A DNA stretch of 6,675 nt, taken from Muribaculaceae bacterium (GTDB lineage Bacteria > Bacteroidota > Bacteroidia > Bacteroidales > Muribaculaceae). Below are positions 1 to 6,363 of the stretch, in pieces; position 1 is the stretch's first letter; the number at the start of each line of letters is the position of its first letter. Under the pieces are notes generated by a model. The model saw nothing but the letters and a program-made list of their open reading frames with translations. It ran no database searches and was not told the origin of the DNA. The stretch is taken from contig JAFZSS010000105.1 in NCBI GenBank assembly GCA_017619255.1, positions 1-6,675 of the forward strand. Direction: 5' to 3'. The position numbers and the translations under genes were made by a program.

Positions 1-813
1 GAGGCTATCGTGCTGTCGGGTTTTGACCCCGTGCGTCGCGAAATCGCCCGTCTGGCTTTGCACCAGCTGGTGAGTGACGGCCGCATCCATCCCGCTCGCA
101 TCGAGGAGGTGGTGGCTAAGGTGCGCCGCCAAGTCGAGGAAGAGGTCATCGAGACCGGTAAACGCACGGCAATCGATCTGGGTATCCATGGCTTGCATCC
201 CGAACTTATCCGTCTTATCGGAAAGATGAAATACCGCTCCAGTTATGGTCAGAACCTGCTGCAACACTCGCGTGAGACGGCCAACCTGTGTGCCATCATG
301 GCCAGTGAGTTGGGCTTGAATCCCAAGAAGGCTCGCCGCGCAGGTCTGCTGCATGATATCGGCAAGGTGCCCGATGAAGAGCCCGAACTGCCGCATGCAC
401 AGCTGGGTATGAAACTCGCCGAGAAGTATAAGGAGAAAGCCGACATCTGCAACGCCATCGGTGCTCACCACGATGAGGAGGAGGCTGCCAGTCTGTACGC
501 ACCCATCGTTCAAGTGTGTGACGCTATCAGCGGTGCCCGTCCTGGCGCCCGTCGTGAAATCGTCGAGGCCTACATCAAGCGTCTCAACGACCTTGAGCGT
601 CTGGCTTTGTCTTATCCCGGTGTGGTCAAGACTTACGCTATCCAGGCCGGGCGCGAGCTGCGTGTGATTGTCGGTGCCGACAAGATCAGTGACGAGGAGA
701 CCGAGAAACTGTCCAACGAGATTGCTCAGAAGATTCAGGATGAGATGACTTATCCCGGTCAGGTGCGTATCACCGTTATCCGCGAGACGCGCGCCGTGAG
801 CTACGCCAAATAA
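1..813 (+). CDS. rny: Ribonuclease Y, 3' part (5' end outside window)
   Basis: This is the C-terminal half of RNase Y, the membrane-anchored endoribonuclease that starts mRNA decay in many bacteria. The frame is open from base 1, so the gene is cut by the window edge; 270 residues are visible of a family usually about 510-520 long. The membrane anchor, coiled coil and most of the KH RNA-binding domain are missing. The visible part opens with the end of the KH domain ([14 protein letters not shown]). It continues into the HD phosphohydrolase domain, with metal-ligand candidates His89 (QHS), His118-Asp119 (LLHDIGK), His156-His157 (GAHHDEE) and Asp174. It ends with the family's C-terminal block ([20 protein letters not shown]). 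The HD residues look intact, so the enzyme should be active. Only 15 bases separate it from ricT, which suggests co-transcription. The assignment is secure; the true start cannot be seen. Confidence 0.97.
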   Translation, partial: EAIVLSGFDPVRREIARLALHQLVSDGRIHPARIEEVVAKVRRQVEEEVIETGKRTAIDLGIHGLHPELIRLIGKMKYRSSYGQNLLQHSRETANLCAIMASELGLNPKKARRAGLLHDIGKVPDEEPELPHAQLGMKLAEKYKEKADICNAIGAHHDEEEAASLYAPIVQVCDAISGARPGARREIVEAYIKRLNDLERLALSYPGVVKTYAIQAGRELRVIVGADKISDEETEKLSNEIAQKIQDEMTYPGQVRITVIRETRAVSYAK

Positions 814-828
814 TGTGACTGCTCCACA

Positions 829-2211
829 ATGGACGAGATTAAAAACACTCCAGTGAGCATTCCTGATAGCCCAGAAGCCTGTGCGAAATGTGACGGTGGC
901 GCATGCGGTTGTCCCTCCGACATCGGACGCTGCAACCTCACCAGCACTAATTGGCTTGAAGATGTTCCCGACAATGATTTTGAGATTGTCGAGGTGCTCT
1001 TCAAGAACACGCGTCGCGGCTTCTATCGCAACAGCACTCACATCCCCCTTAAACGAGGTGACTGGGTGGCTGTTGAGGCTAATCCGGGACATGACATCGG
1101 ACGCGTGGGCCTCATGGGACGCCTGGTCAAGAACCAGATGAAGCGTGTGAACCTGCGTAAGGATGCTGAGATATTGCGTGTCTTCCGCAAAGCAAAACCC
1201 GCCGACTTGGAACGCTATGAGCAGGCCAAGGCCCGCGAGGAGGACACGATGATTCGTTCCCGCAAGATCGCGGTTGATTTGGGCCTGAAGATGAAAATCG
1301 GCGATGTCGAGTATCAAGGCGATGGTAACAAGGCTATTTTCTATTACATAGCTGACGAGCGTGTGGACTTCCGTCAGCTCATCAAGGTACTGGCCGATGT
1401 CTTCAAGATCCGTGTCGAGATGAAACAGATTGGCGCCCGTCAAGAGGCTGGACGCATTGGCGGCATCGGCCCCTGTGGCCGACCTCTGTGTTGTGCTACA
1501 TGGAGGTCGAGCTTTGTCTCGGTGGCCACCAGTGCGGCCCGTTTCCAGGATATCTCACTCAATCCGCAGAACTTGGCGGGACAATGTGCCAAGCTCAAGT
1601 GCTGCATCAACTTTGAGGTGAACACCTATGTTGAGGCTATTCGTCAGTTGCCAGCCAAGGATGTGCATCTGGAAACCAAAGATGCCACCTACTATTCTTT
1701 CAAGGCTGACGCGCTGAAACGAGAAATCACTTATTCCACCGAGCGCAATGCACCTGTAGATACTGTCACATTGACTGCAGCCCAGGCTTTTGAAATCATC
1801 GCGTTGAATAAGAATGGCGTCAAGCCAGACAGCCTCTTGCCCGATGACCATAAAAAGAGTTCATCGCCCTTTGGTGACCTGTTGACACAAGACAGCATCA
1901 GTCGTTTTGATAAAAAGAAGAAGAATAAGAAAAAGAAGAAAAACGGCGACAAGAATGCTGTGCAAGTTGAGGGTGTGGCGGATAGGCCTGAGAATCAAGG
2001 ATCTAAATCACAGGACTCCGCCCCTAACCAGGAGCGCAGCGACCGCAAGCAGCGTCAGGGAAAACCCAAACGGCCTCGCCAGGACGGACAACAACTGTCT
2101 CATGATGGCCAACCCCGTGCCGACAGACAACAACGCATGGAGAGGAAATCCTTCAAGCCTCGCAAGCCGAAGGATAAGAACTCTCCGCAGAATGATAATG
2201 GCCAAGGCTAA
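829..2211 (+). CDS. ricT: PSP1-domain regulatory protein RicT (YaaT-like)
   Basis: The 460-residue protein belongs to the PSP1/RicT (YaaT) family. In Bacillus subtilis RicT joins RicA and RicF in an Fe-S-containing complex that modulates RNase Y; no RicA or RicF is encoded in this window. An N-terminal Cys cluster (Cys18, 21, 26, 28, 35) leads into a CN...NWLEDVP segment typical of Bacteroidetes members. The PSP1 core (about 50-275) carries the signature GGIGPCGRPLCC (211-222) and GQCAKLKCC (251-259), giving Cys216, 221, 222, 253, 258 and 259. From about residue 340 the chain becomes low-complexity: a lysine run at 362-371, then a Lys/Arg/Gln/Asp-rich tail to the end, probably disordered and able to touch RNA. 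The ATG lies 15 bases after rny and has no Shine-Dalgarno, as is usual in this phylum. The 3' end overlaps gldH. Family assignment is firm; action on RNase Y is inferred from Bacillus and from the adjacency. Confidence 0.93.
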   Translation: MDEIKNTPVSIPDSPEACAKCDGGACGCPSDIGRCNLTSTNWLEDVPDNDFEIVEVLFKNTRRGFYRNSTHIPLKRGDWVAVEANPGHDIGRVGLMGRLVKNQMKRVNLRKDAEILRVFRKAKPADLERYEQAKAREEDTMIRSRKIAVDLGLKMKIGDVEYQGDGNKAIFYYIADERVDFRQLIKVLADVFKIRVEMKQIGARQEAGRIGGIGPCGRPLCCATWRSSFVSVATSAARFQDISLNPQNLAGQCAKLKCCINFEVNTYVEAIRQLPAKDVHLETKDATYYSFKADALKREITYSTERNAPVDTVTLTAAQAFEIIALNKNGVKPDSLLPDDHKKSSSPFGDLLTQDSISRFDKKKKNKKKKKNGDKNAVQVEGVADRPENQGSKSQDSAPNQERSDRKQRQGKPKRPRQDGQQLSHDGQPRADRQQRMERKSFKPRKPKDKNSPQNDNGQG

Positions 2212-2728
2212 CCAAATATTGGATAAGCAATCTGTGCCTTCTGTGATAGCACATGCGGTGGCAATGACATGGTTCATTGCCGCCGTCATGTTCATCATGT
2301 CATCATGCCAGCGCAAGCCGGTAATGGCTCATGCCGGGTATCTGCATCTGCCGGCCTCAGGGTGGCTGCGTACATCACCGTTGACATTTGTCCCGGAATA
2401 TGACGACTCCACGGCAACCTATGACCTCAGCATTGCCGTTCGTCATGACAACAGCTATGCCTATCGCAATCTCTCCCTCACCGTTGATATCATTAATGCA
2501 GATTCGGTCCTGTGCCGCAAAACGGTAGACATGACACTGGCCGATGAGTATGGCAATTGGAATGGTGGAGGATTTGGCTCGCTTTACCAGAATGTGGTTT
2601 CATTAGAGTGCGATTTGGGTCCCGCTGACGCATGCTCTGTTGTCGTTTGGCAGACGATGGCTGGTTGTGATACGCTTTACGGAGTCACTGATGTGGGTAT
2701 ATTTGCGTATCCATCAACTAAAAACTGA
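2198..2728 (+). CDS. gldH: GldH-family lipoprotein
   Basis: A 176-residue predicted lipoprotein of the GldH family. GldH is needed for gliding in Flavobacterium but is also widespread in non-gliding Bacteroidetes, where its role is unclear. A hydrophobic stretch (about 19-36) ends in MSSC, so Cys37 would be lipidated and the protein held in the envelope. Family-like positions follow: ASGWLRTSPLTFVPEYD, AYRNLSLTVDI, a LADEYGNWNGGGFGSLYQ block and a C-terminal GVTDVGI. A gene order of PSP1 protein then gldH is, from memory, common in the phylum and supports the call. The ATG at 2198 overlaps ricT by 14 bases. An ATG two codons upstream (2192) is equally possible, and one at 2264 would give a very short signal with no positive charge. 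The 22-residue stretch before the hydrophobic core is longer than usual, so the start is uncertain although the family is not. Confidence 0.85.
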   Translation: MAKANQILDKQSVPSVIAHAVAMTWFIAAVMFIMSSCQRKPVMAHAGYLHLPASGWLRTSPLTFVPEYDDSTATYDLSIAVRHDNSYAYRNLSLTVDIINADSVLCRKTVDMTLADEYGNWNGGGFGSLYQNVVSLECDLGPADACSVVVWQTMAGCDTLYGVTDVGIFAYPSTKN

Positions 2729-2736
2729 GGACTTTT

Positions 2737-2767
2737 TTTGTTAGTTCGTTAAAATTGCCTATTTTTG
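2737..2767 (+). promoter_or_regulatory. Bacteroidetes-type promoter of the GtrA gene
   Basis: TTTG at 2737-2740 and TATTTTTG at 2760-2767 match the Bacteroidetes primary-sigma consensus (TTTG, 19-21 bases, TAnnTTTG), with a spacing of 19. The ATG lies 20 bases after the -7 element, so the leader would be about 15 bases. The elements sit entirely in the AT-rich gap after gldH, suggesting the GtrA gene starts its own transcript. No hairpin terminator is visible after gldH, so read-through could also contribute. Confidence 0.65.
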
Positions 2768-2787
2768 CCAAGTTTTAAACTATTATT

Positions 2788-3264
2788 ATGAAGATCGACA
2801 AAGCCGAAGCCCGGCAGACGGGCATACAGTTGCTGAAATATGGAGTGATAGGCGTGCTGAACACGCTCATTACCCTTGTCGTCTTCTATCTGCTCAACAC
2901 CAGGTTGGGTCTTTCTTATGGTATCTCCAATGTGGTGGGCTATATCTTCGGTGTCGTCAACAGTTTCCTGTGGAACCGCAATTGGGTCTTCAAGACCAAG
3001 AACGATTTTAAGCGTGAGTTGGCGCTCTTTGTGATCGGTTTCCTCATTTGCCTCGCCCTGCAGTTGTGTGTCAGTTGGATTCTGCTCGAGGGTTTGGGTT
3101 GGAAGAACCTGCCTGATGACATCATCCCCTTCTTCCCCATGCAGAAGGCAGGCCAAAATATCGTCATGGTGGTAGCCATGGTTGCTTATACTCTGGCCAA
3201 CTACGCGTACAACCGGTTTGTCACTTTCCGCGTTGACCCCGATGGTGAAACTCCTGGTGAGTAA
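2788..3264 (+). CDS. GtrA-family small membrane protein
   Basis: A 158-residue integral membrane protein of the GtrA family. Members are four-helix proteins often associated with moving lipid-linked sugars or with cell-surface polysaccharide synthesis; the substrate here cannot be told. Hydrophobic helices fall at about 15-36, 42-64, 77-100 and 122-143. Hallmarks are KYGVIGVLNTLI in the first helix, NVVGYIFGVVNSFLWNRNWVF across the second, and NYAYNRFVTF at the end of the fourth. Length is normal for the family. The start is the first ATG after a consensus promoter. No glycosyltransferase lies beside it, although many GtrA genes have one as neighbour, so its partner must be elsewhere or absent. 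The family is well supported; the role is open. Confidence 0.92.
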   Translation: MKIDKAEARQTGIQLLKYGVIGVLNTLITLVVFYLLNTRLGLSYGISNVVGYIFGVVNSFLWNRNWVFKTKNDFKRELALFVIGFLICLALQLCVSWILLEGLGWKNLPDDIIPFFPMQKAGQNIVMVVAMVAYTLANYAYNRFVTFRVDPDGETPGE

Positions 3265-3320
3265 AAGGCGGGCTTATGGGTAAGTGAATCGTTTACATCT
3301 ATTGTCAATTTGAGTTTATT

Positions 3321-4040
3321 ATGAGGAGAGGTATTTTTCATCGTGTGAGCATAATGTTGACCGTGCTCGCATTGACTGCGTGTGGTGCAGTGGCTCAGCA
3401 GCGCGGTGCTGTTAAGAATCCGCTGGCGGTGCCGACGATACAGCTTGATAAAGACGGAATGTTCACGGTGGATGATTGCCCGACGAGCCATGATGTGCTT
3501 GATGTGAAACTCCATGAGGGAGAGTATTGCATTGACAGGGTGGACATCTATGCCGACGGGATGCTGATGCAGAGTGTTCCCGTCTATGAGGATGACTGTA
3601 TTACCCGTCATGTCGTGCATTTCCTTGACGCCAATTTCGACGGCAATGTGGATATACTGATTGGCCCAGGTTGCAACCGTGAGTATAGCACCCTGATCAT
3701 GTGGGACCGAGAGGAAAACAAGTTTGTCCACGCCACCAATGACGGCTTCACTGTGTTCAACGGCGACTTCTATTATGATCCGGGTCGCATGGTGGTTTAT
3801 CGCATGACCTCGAGTTCGGCTTTCGAGACGACCTATACGATGATGGTGTGGCAGGGTACCGACTTGCAGAGCGAGGAGACTTTCTTGCAAGTGTTTGAAC
3901 CTTCTTATCATGACTTCTATCATGTCACGCACCGCTACACCGTCCGAAACTATTATTCCGACGAGGACATCATCAGCACCGATGACGCTTCGGAACTTGA
4001 TGCCCCATGGACCAAATGGGCCATCATACCGACAAGATGA
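3321..4040 (+). CDS. Exported protein or lipoprotein of unknown function
   Basis: I do not recognise this 239-residue protein. It begins with a clear signal sequence: Arg2-Arg3, a hydrophobic core at about 9-20, then LTAC with Cys21, so it may be a lipoprotein. An AVA-Q site at 23-26 could instead be cut by signal peptidase I, which would remove the cysteine. The mature part holds four more cysteines (53, 70, 93, 118) and one loop DANFDGNVD (103-111), with acidic or Asn side chains at loop positions 1, 3, 5 and 9, as in calcium-binding FG-GAP/EF-hand-like loops. That loop is followed by ILIGPG, a hydrophobic strand pattern seen in proteins with a D-x-(N/D)-x-D-G repeat. Only one such loop is visible. 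The C-terminal part is rich in aromatic residues. No convincing promoter was seen upstream, so it may be read from the GtrA promoter. The gene ends 16 bases before a strong terminator. Confidence 0.8.
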   Translation: MRRGIFHRVSIMLTVLALTACGAVAQQRGAVKNPLAVPTIQLDKDGMFTVDDCPTSHDVLDVKLHEGEYCIDRVDIYADGMLMQSVPVYEDDCITRHVVHFLDANFDGNVDILIGPGCNREYSTLIMWDREENKFVHATNDGFTVFNGDFYYDPGRMVVYRMTSSSAFETTYTMMVWQGTDLQSEETFLQVFEPSYHDFYHVTHRYTVRNYYSDEDIISTDDASELDAPWTKWAIIPTR

Positions 4041-4056
4041 AATCGACTGATTATGA

Positions 4057-4085
4057 AAAACCGCCCGAAAGGCGGTTTTCTTTTT
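4057..4085. terminator. Bidirectional intrinsic terminator
   Basis: A 9-bp stem pairs 4057-4065 (AAAACCGCC) with 4071-4079 (GGCGGTTTT) around a CGAAA loop. On the + strand it is followed by C and five T, ending the transcript of the exported-protein gene. Read on the - strand the same stem runs into a run of T, so it can also stop the leftward gene, whose TAA codon is at 4087-4089. It sits exactly between the two convergent genes. Confidence 0.9.
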
Positions 4086-4086
4086 G

Positions 4087-6015
4087 TTAGCTGACCTTGT
4101 GATGTCGTTCTAGCTCGAGGAGAGCCTGTTTTTTGTCAGGTCCTTGGGCGTAGCCTCCGAGGGAGCCATCGGCATTGATGACGCGATGGCAGGGGATGAC
4201 GATGGCGACAGGATTGTTGTGGTTGGCTTGGGCGACGGCGCGCGAACCCTTAGCGTTGCCCATGCGGCTTGCCTGTTCGCCGTAGGAGATGGTTTCGCCA
4301 TATGGAATCTGTTGCAGTTCAGCCCACGCTTTCATCTGGTGCTCGGTGCCGTTGAGCTGCAGCGGCAACGAGAATTCATGGCGTGTGCCGGCAAAATATT
4401 CCCTGAGTTGGGCAATGGCCTTGTCGAGTAGGGGAGTATGGACCTCGACGGGTTTGAGTTTCAGGCGTTTGGCGACAGTATCTACTTCATCACGGCTCCA
4501 ACCTATGACTGCTATGCCCGACTCACCTGCCCCGATGTAGAGCCGGCCTAAAGGAGTCTCAGCCGAGGTGTGACACAGTTCTCCCTTGTGGACAGGCTCG
4601 ATGTCCAGTTCACGGGCTTTGTCGAGCATGAGCCGGTAGGCCGAAGCATAGTCATTAGTGATGATGCCGTCGAGAATGGCATCCTTGATGGCATCTTTGA
4701 TATAACCCACCGGCTTTGAGGGCTCGAGTCCGAATGTCTGCATGATTTCTTCTCCGTCAACAGGCGGCTGGAAGTTGCGTACGCGGTCTTTTTCCTCGAT
4801 GTCTACCAGTTTCTGCTTCACCAGGTCAAAGTTCTCACGGAAACGCTGTACCTTGTTCTGGTTCTTGCTGGTGATGTCCGCTTTGCACAAGGTCATCAGG
4901 TCGTCAATGTCGTCCCCAGCGTCGAAGAGCAGACGCCTGACGGCGCTGTCGGTCACTTCGTCCTCGACAAGGGCGATGGGTCGCATATGCAGCCCGACAA
5001 GCTTCTTGACATATTTCATGTGCTCGTTGAGCGGTAGGCGCATCTTAGCAAAAATCTTAGGCACCATCTTTTCACCGATGAAATTGTGGTTGTGGAAAGT
5101 CCACCCCAGTTGCGGGTCCCAACGCTTAGTGCGTGCCTTGCCTACATCGTGGAGCACGGCCGTCCACCGCAACCACACATCTTCGCTGGCAGCCGCCACA
5201 TTGTCTAGCACCTGCATCGTGTGCATGAAATTGTCTTTGTGCCCACGGCCGTTGACGGTTTCCACTCCTTTGAGTGCGGCGAGCTCTGGAAAGATGAGTG
5301 GCAACAGCCCGCATTGGTCAAGCAAAATCCATCCTCGTGATGGTGTCTTGCTGAGCATGATTTTCATTAATTCTTCGGCAATGCGCTCACGAGTGATGAT
5401 GTTGATGCGCTTGGCGTTACGCTTGATGGCATCAAATGTCTCGGGAAAGATGTCGAAATCCAACTGCGTGGCAAACCTCACTGCCCGCATCATCCTCAAT
5501 GGGTCGTCGCTGAAGGTGATGTCCGGGTCAAGGGGCGTGCGGATGATGTGGCGTTGCAAATCACCGACACCGTCAAACGGATCAAGAAGCTCGCCGTAAC
5601 GCTCTTTGTTGAGGCAGATGGCCATCGCATTGATGGTGAAGTCGCGACGCTTCTGGTCGTCATCAAGGGTGCCGTCCTCGACGATGGGGTTGCGGCTCTC
5701 GCGATGATAGAACTCACGGCGCGCGCCAACAAATTCAAGTTCCCACTGGCGCGTCCTGACTTGGGCTGTGCCATAGTTGCGGTACACCGACAGATGTGCC
5801 CGCTTGCCAATGCGGCTTGCTACGGCTTTGGCTAGTTCAATGCCGCTGCCGACAGTCACGAAGTCCATGTCGTCACAAGGACGCTCGAGGAAGATGTCCC
5901 TCACATAGCCACCCACGACATAACACTCGCGGTGCAGCTCATCGGCCACGCCACCAATCAGCTTCATCACGGGAAGGTTAACATGCTGGGCTATTTTTTG
6001 ACTGTCAATATCCAT
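4087..6015 (-). CDS. CCA tRNA nucleotidyltransferase fused to O6-methylguanine-DNA methyltransferase
   Basis: One 642-residue frame joins two enzymes. Residues 1 to about 472 are a CCA-adding enzyme, which builds the tRNA 3' CCA end from CTP and ATP. It has GGYVRD (35-40), the metal-binding pair Asp49/Asp51 in DDMDF, RRDFTINAMA (123-132), DPLRMMRAVRFA (171-182) and an HD domain with LHDVGK (288-293) and FHNHNFIGEK. This alone matches the usual family length of about 470-490. After a linker of only about 10-15 residues, about 485-642 form a complete Ogt/AdaB-type suicide repair protein. It has PYGETISYGEQA (571-582), SRAVAQANHNNP (591-602), active-site IPCHRV with Cys609, and GSLGGY (617-622). 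Both sets of catalytic residues look intact, so both activities are likely kept. I chose the ATG at 6015 because homologues begin about there; a start at 6135 would add 40 unmatched residues. A -7-like element lies 18 bases upstream. Confidence 0.93.
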   Translation of the reverse strand: MDIDSQKIAQHVNLPVMKLIGGVADELHRECYVVGGYVRDIFLERPCDDMDFVTVGSGIELAKAVASRIGKRAHLSVYRNYGTAQVRTRQWELEFVGARREFYHRESRNPIVEDGTLDDDQKRRDFTINAMAICLNKERYGELLDPFDGVGDLQRHIIRTPLDPDITFSDDPLRMMRAVRFATQLDFDIFPETFDAIKRNAKRINIITRERIAEELMKIMLSKTPSRGWILLDQCGLLPLIFPELAALKGVETVNGRGHKDNFMHTMQVLDNVAAASEDVWLRWTAVLHDVGKARTKRWDPQLGWTFHNHNFIGEKMVPKIFAKMRLPLNEHMKYVKKLVGLHMRPIALVEDEVTDSAVRRLLFDAGDDIDDLMTLCKADITSKNQNKVQRFRENFDLVKQKLVDIEEKDRVRNFQPPVDGEEIMQTFGLEPSKPVGYIKDAIKDAILDGIITNDYASAYRLMLDKARELDIEPVHKGELCHTSAETPLGRLYIGAGESGIAVIGWSRDEVDTVAKRLKLKPVEVHTPLLDKAIAQLREYFAGTRHEFSLPLQLNGTEHQMKAWAELQQIPYGETISYGEQASRMGNAKGSRAVAQANHNNPVAIVIPCHRVINADGSLGGYAQGPDKKQALLELERHHKVS

Positions 6016-6033
6016 TTTTTTGCCTTTTGAGCG

Positions 6034-6041
6034 CAAAAATA
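6034..6041 (-). promoter_or_regulatory. Putative -7 element for the fusion gene
   Basis: Read leftward, 6041-6034 is TATTTTTG, a full match to the Bacteroidetes -7 consensus TAnnTTTG. It ends 18 bases from the ATG at 6015, much like the arrangement at the GtrA gene. No TTTG is found on this strand at the 19-21 base spacing, so the -33 box is missing or weak. Confidence 0.5.
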
Positions 6042-6060
6042 CTGCTTTTTTCGGGCTTTT

Positions 6061-6092
6061 TTTGCTTATATTCCCAAAAATCACTAATTTTG
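6061..6092 (+). promoter_or_regulatory. Bacteroidetes-type promoter for the rho transcript
   Basis: TTTG at 6061-6064 and TAATTTTG at 6085-6092, spaced by 20 bases, match the Bacteroidetes primary-sigma consensus at every fixed position. Rightward transcription from about 6097-6099 would give rho a leader of roughly 265 bases. I found no equally good match closer to the rho start; CAATTTTG at 6226-6233 differs by one base and lacks a -33 box. Confidence 0.6.
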
Positions 6093-6097
6093 CAACG

Positions 6098-6363
6098 CAA
6101 TTCAGCCCCAAAGCGGTTGTTTTTGCGCCAATCACTCTTTTTCCCGCATTTTCCTGAATCTTTTTGTGAACTGAACAGATAAAGCAGATTTATCATAGTC
6201 ATCAATAGGTATTGACTTGATGATTCAATTTTGCGGAAAGGAGCAAATTAGACAAATCATTAATACAGGAAACGATGTGCATGTGAGTGCACGCGTGTGC
6301 GCATTTGAACAGAGGCGTGTCATGCCCGGCGCACTTTCCGTTTGACTTTTATGTAAAACAAAT
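6098..6363 (+). promoter_or_regulatory. Long, possibly structured 5' leader of rho
   Basis: If the promoter at 6061-6092 is used, this stretch is transcribed ahead of rho. By eye it can form hairpins at 6178-6183/6189-6194 (GATAAA with TTTATC), 6211-6215/6225-6229, 6277-6281/6288-6292 (GTGCA with TGCAC), and 6297-6302/6329-6334 (GTGCGC with GCGCAC). The last encloses 6314-6318/6322-6326. An alternative pairing of GCAC (6289-6292) with GTGC (6297-6300) would exclude both the 6277 and the 6297 stems. The first half is AT-rich and the last 90 bases are much richer in GC. Rho is known to control its own expression through its leader in E. coli; a similar role here is inference. Confidence 0.4.
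6220..6345 (+). CDS. Possible 41-codon leader ORF upstream of rho
   Basis: An ATG at 6220 opens 41 codons ending in TGA at 6343-6345, 18 bases before the rho ATG and in the same frame as rho. The predicted peptide begins MIQFCGKEQIRQ and ends EQRRVMPGALSV, with two cysteines and four arginines. The second half uses codons ordinary for this genome (CGC, CGT, GTG, GTC, GCA), while the first half is AT-rich. E. coli rho also has a short leader ORF (rhoL), but there is no visible likeness. I do not recognise the peptide. An ORF of this size can occur by chance, and the same bases may instead be selected for RNA structure. Confidence 0.3.
   Translation: MIQFCGKEQIRQIINTGNDVHVSARVCAFEQRRVMPGALSV

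Noticed and set aside
1886..2197. The gldH frame stays open for about 100 codons upstream inside ricT, next to an A-rich tract that could allow a +1 frameshift
   Set aside because: The extra translation is Arg-rich low-complexity sequence expected from reading the RicT tail in another frame. No standard slippery site suits a +1 shift there, and GldH needs a free N-terminal signal.
3305..3312. TCAATTTG as a promoter -7 box for the exported-protein gene
   Set aside because: It has a mismatch at a fixed base, no TTTG at the proper distance, and lies only 8 bases from the ATG.
3201..3932. A 243-codon open frame on the - strand
   Set aside because: It lies opposite the exported-protein gene and the end of the GtrA gene. 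Its translation shows no domain or signal, while the + strand frame has a clear signal sequence and ends at a terminator.
4742..5599. A 285-codon open frame on the + strand
   Set aside because: It lies entirely opposite the CCA-transferase coding region, is Ser-rich without recognisable motifs, and is a mirror of the real gene's codon use.
6093..6124. A bulged hairpin (6093-6098 with 6113-6119) followed by five T, resembling a terminator just after the rho promoter
   Set aside because: The stem is only 6 bp with a bulge, and its left arm would lie mostly before the expected transcript start.
6016..6135. A 40-residue N-terminal extension of the CCA/methyltransferase protein
   Set aside because: It runs through the promoter region, is AT-rich, and does not match CCA-adding enzymes, which begin near the ATG at 6015.
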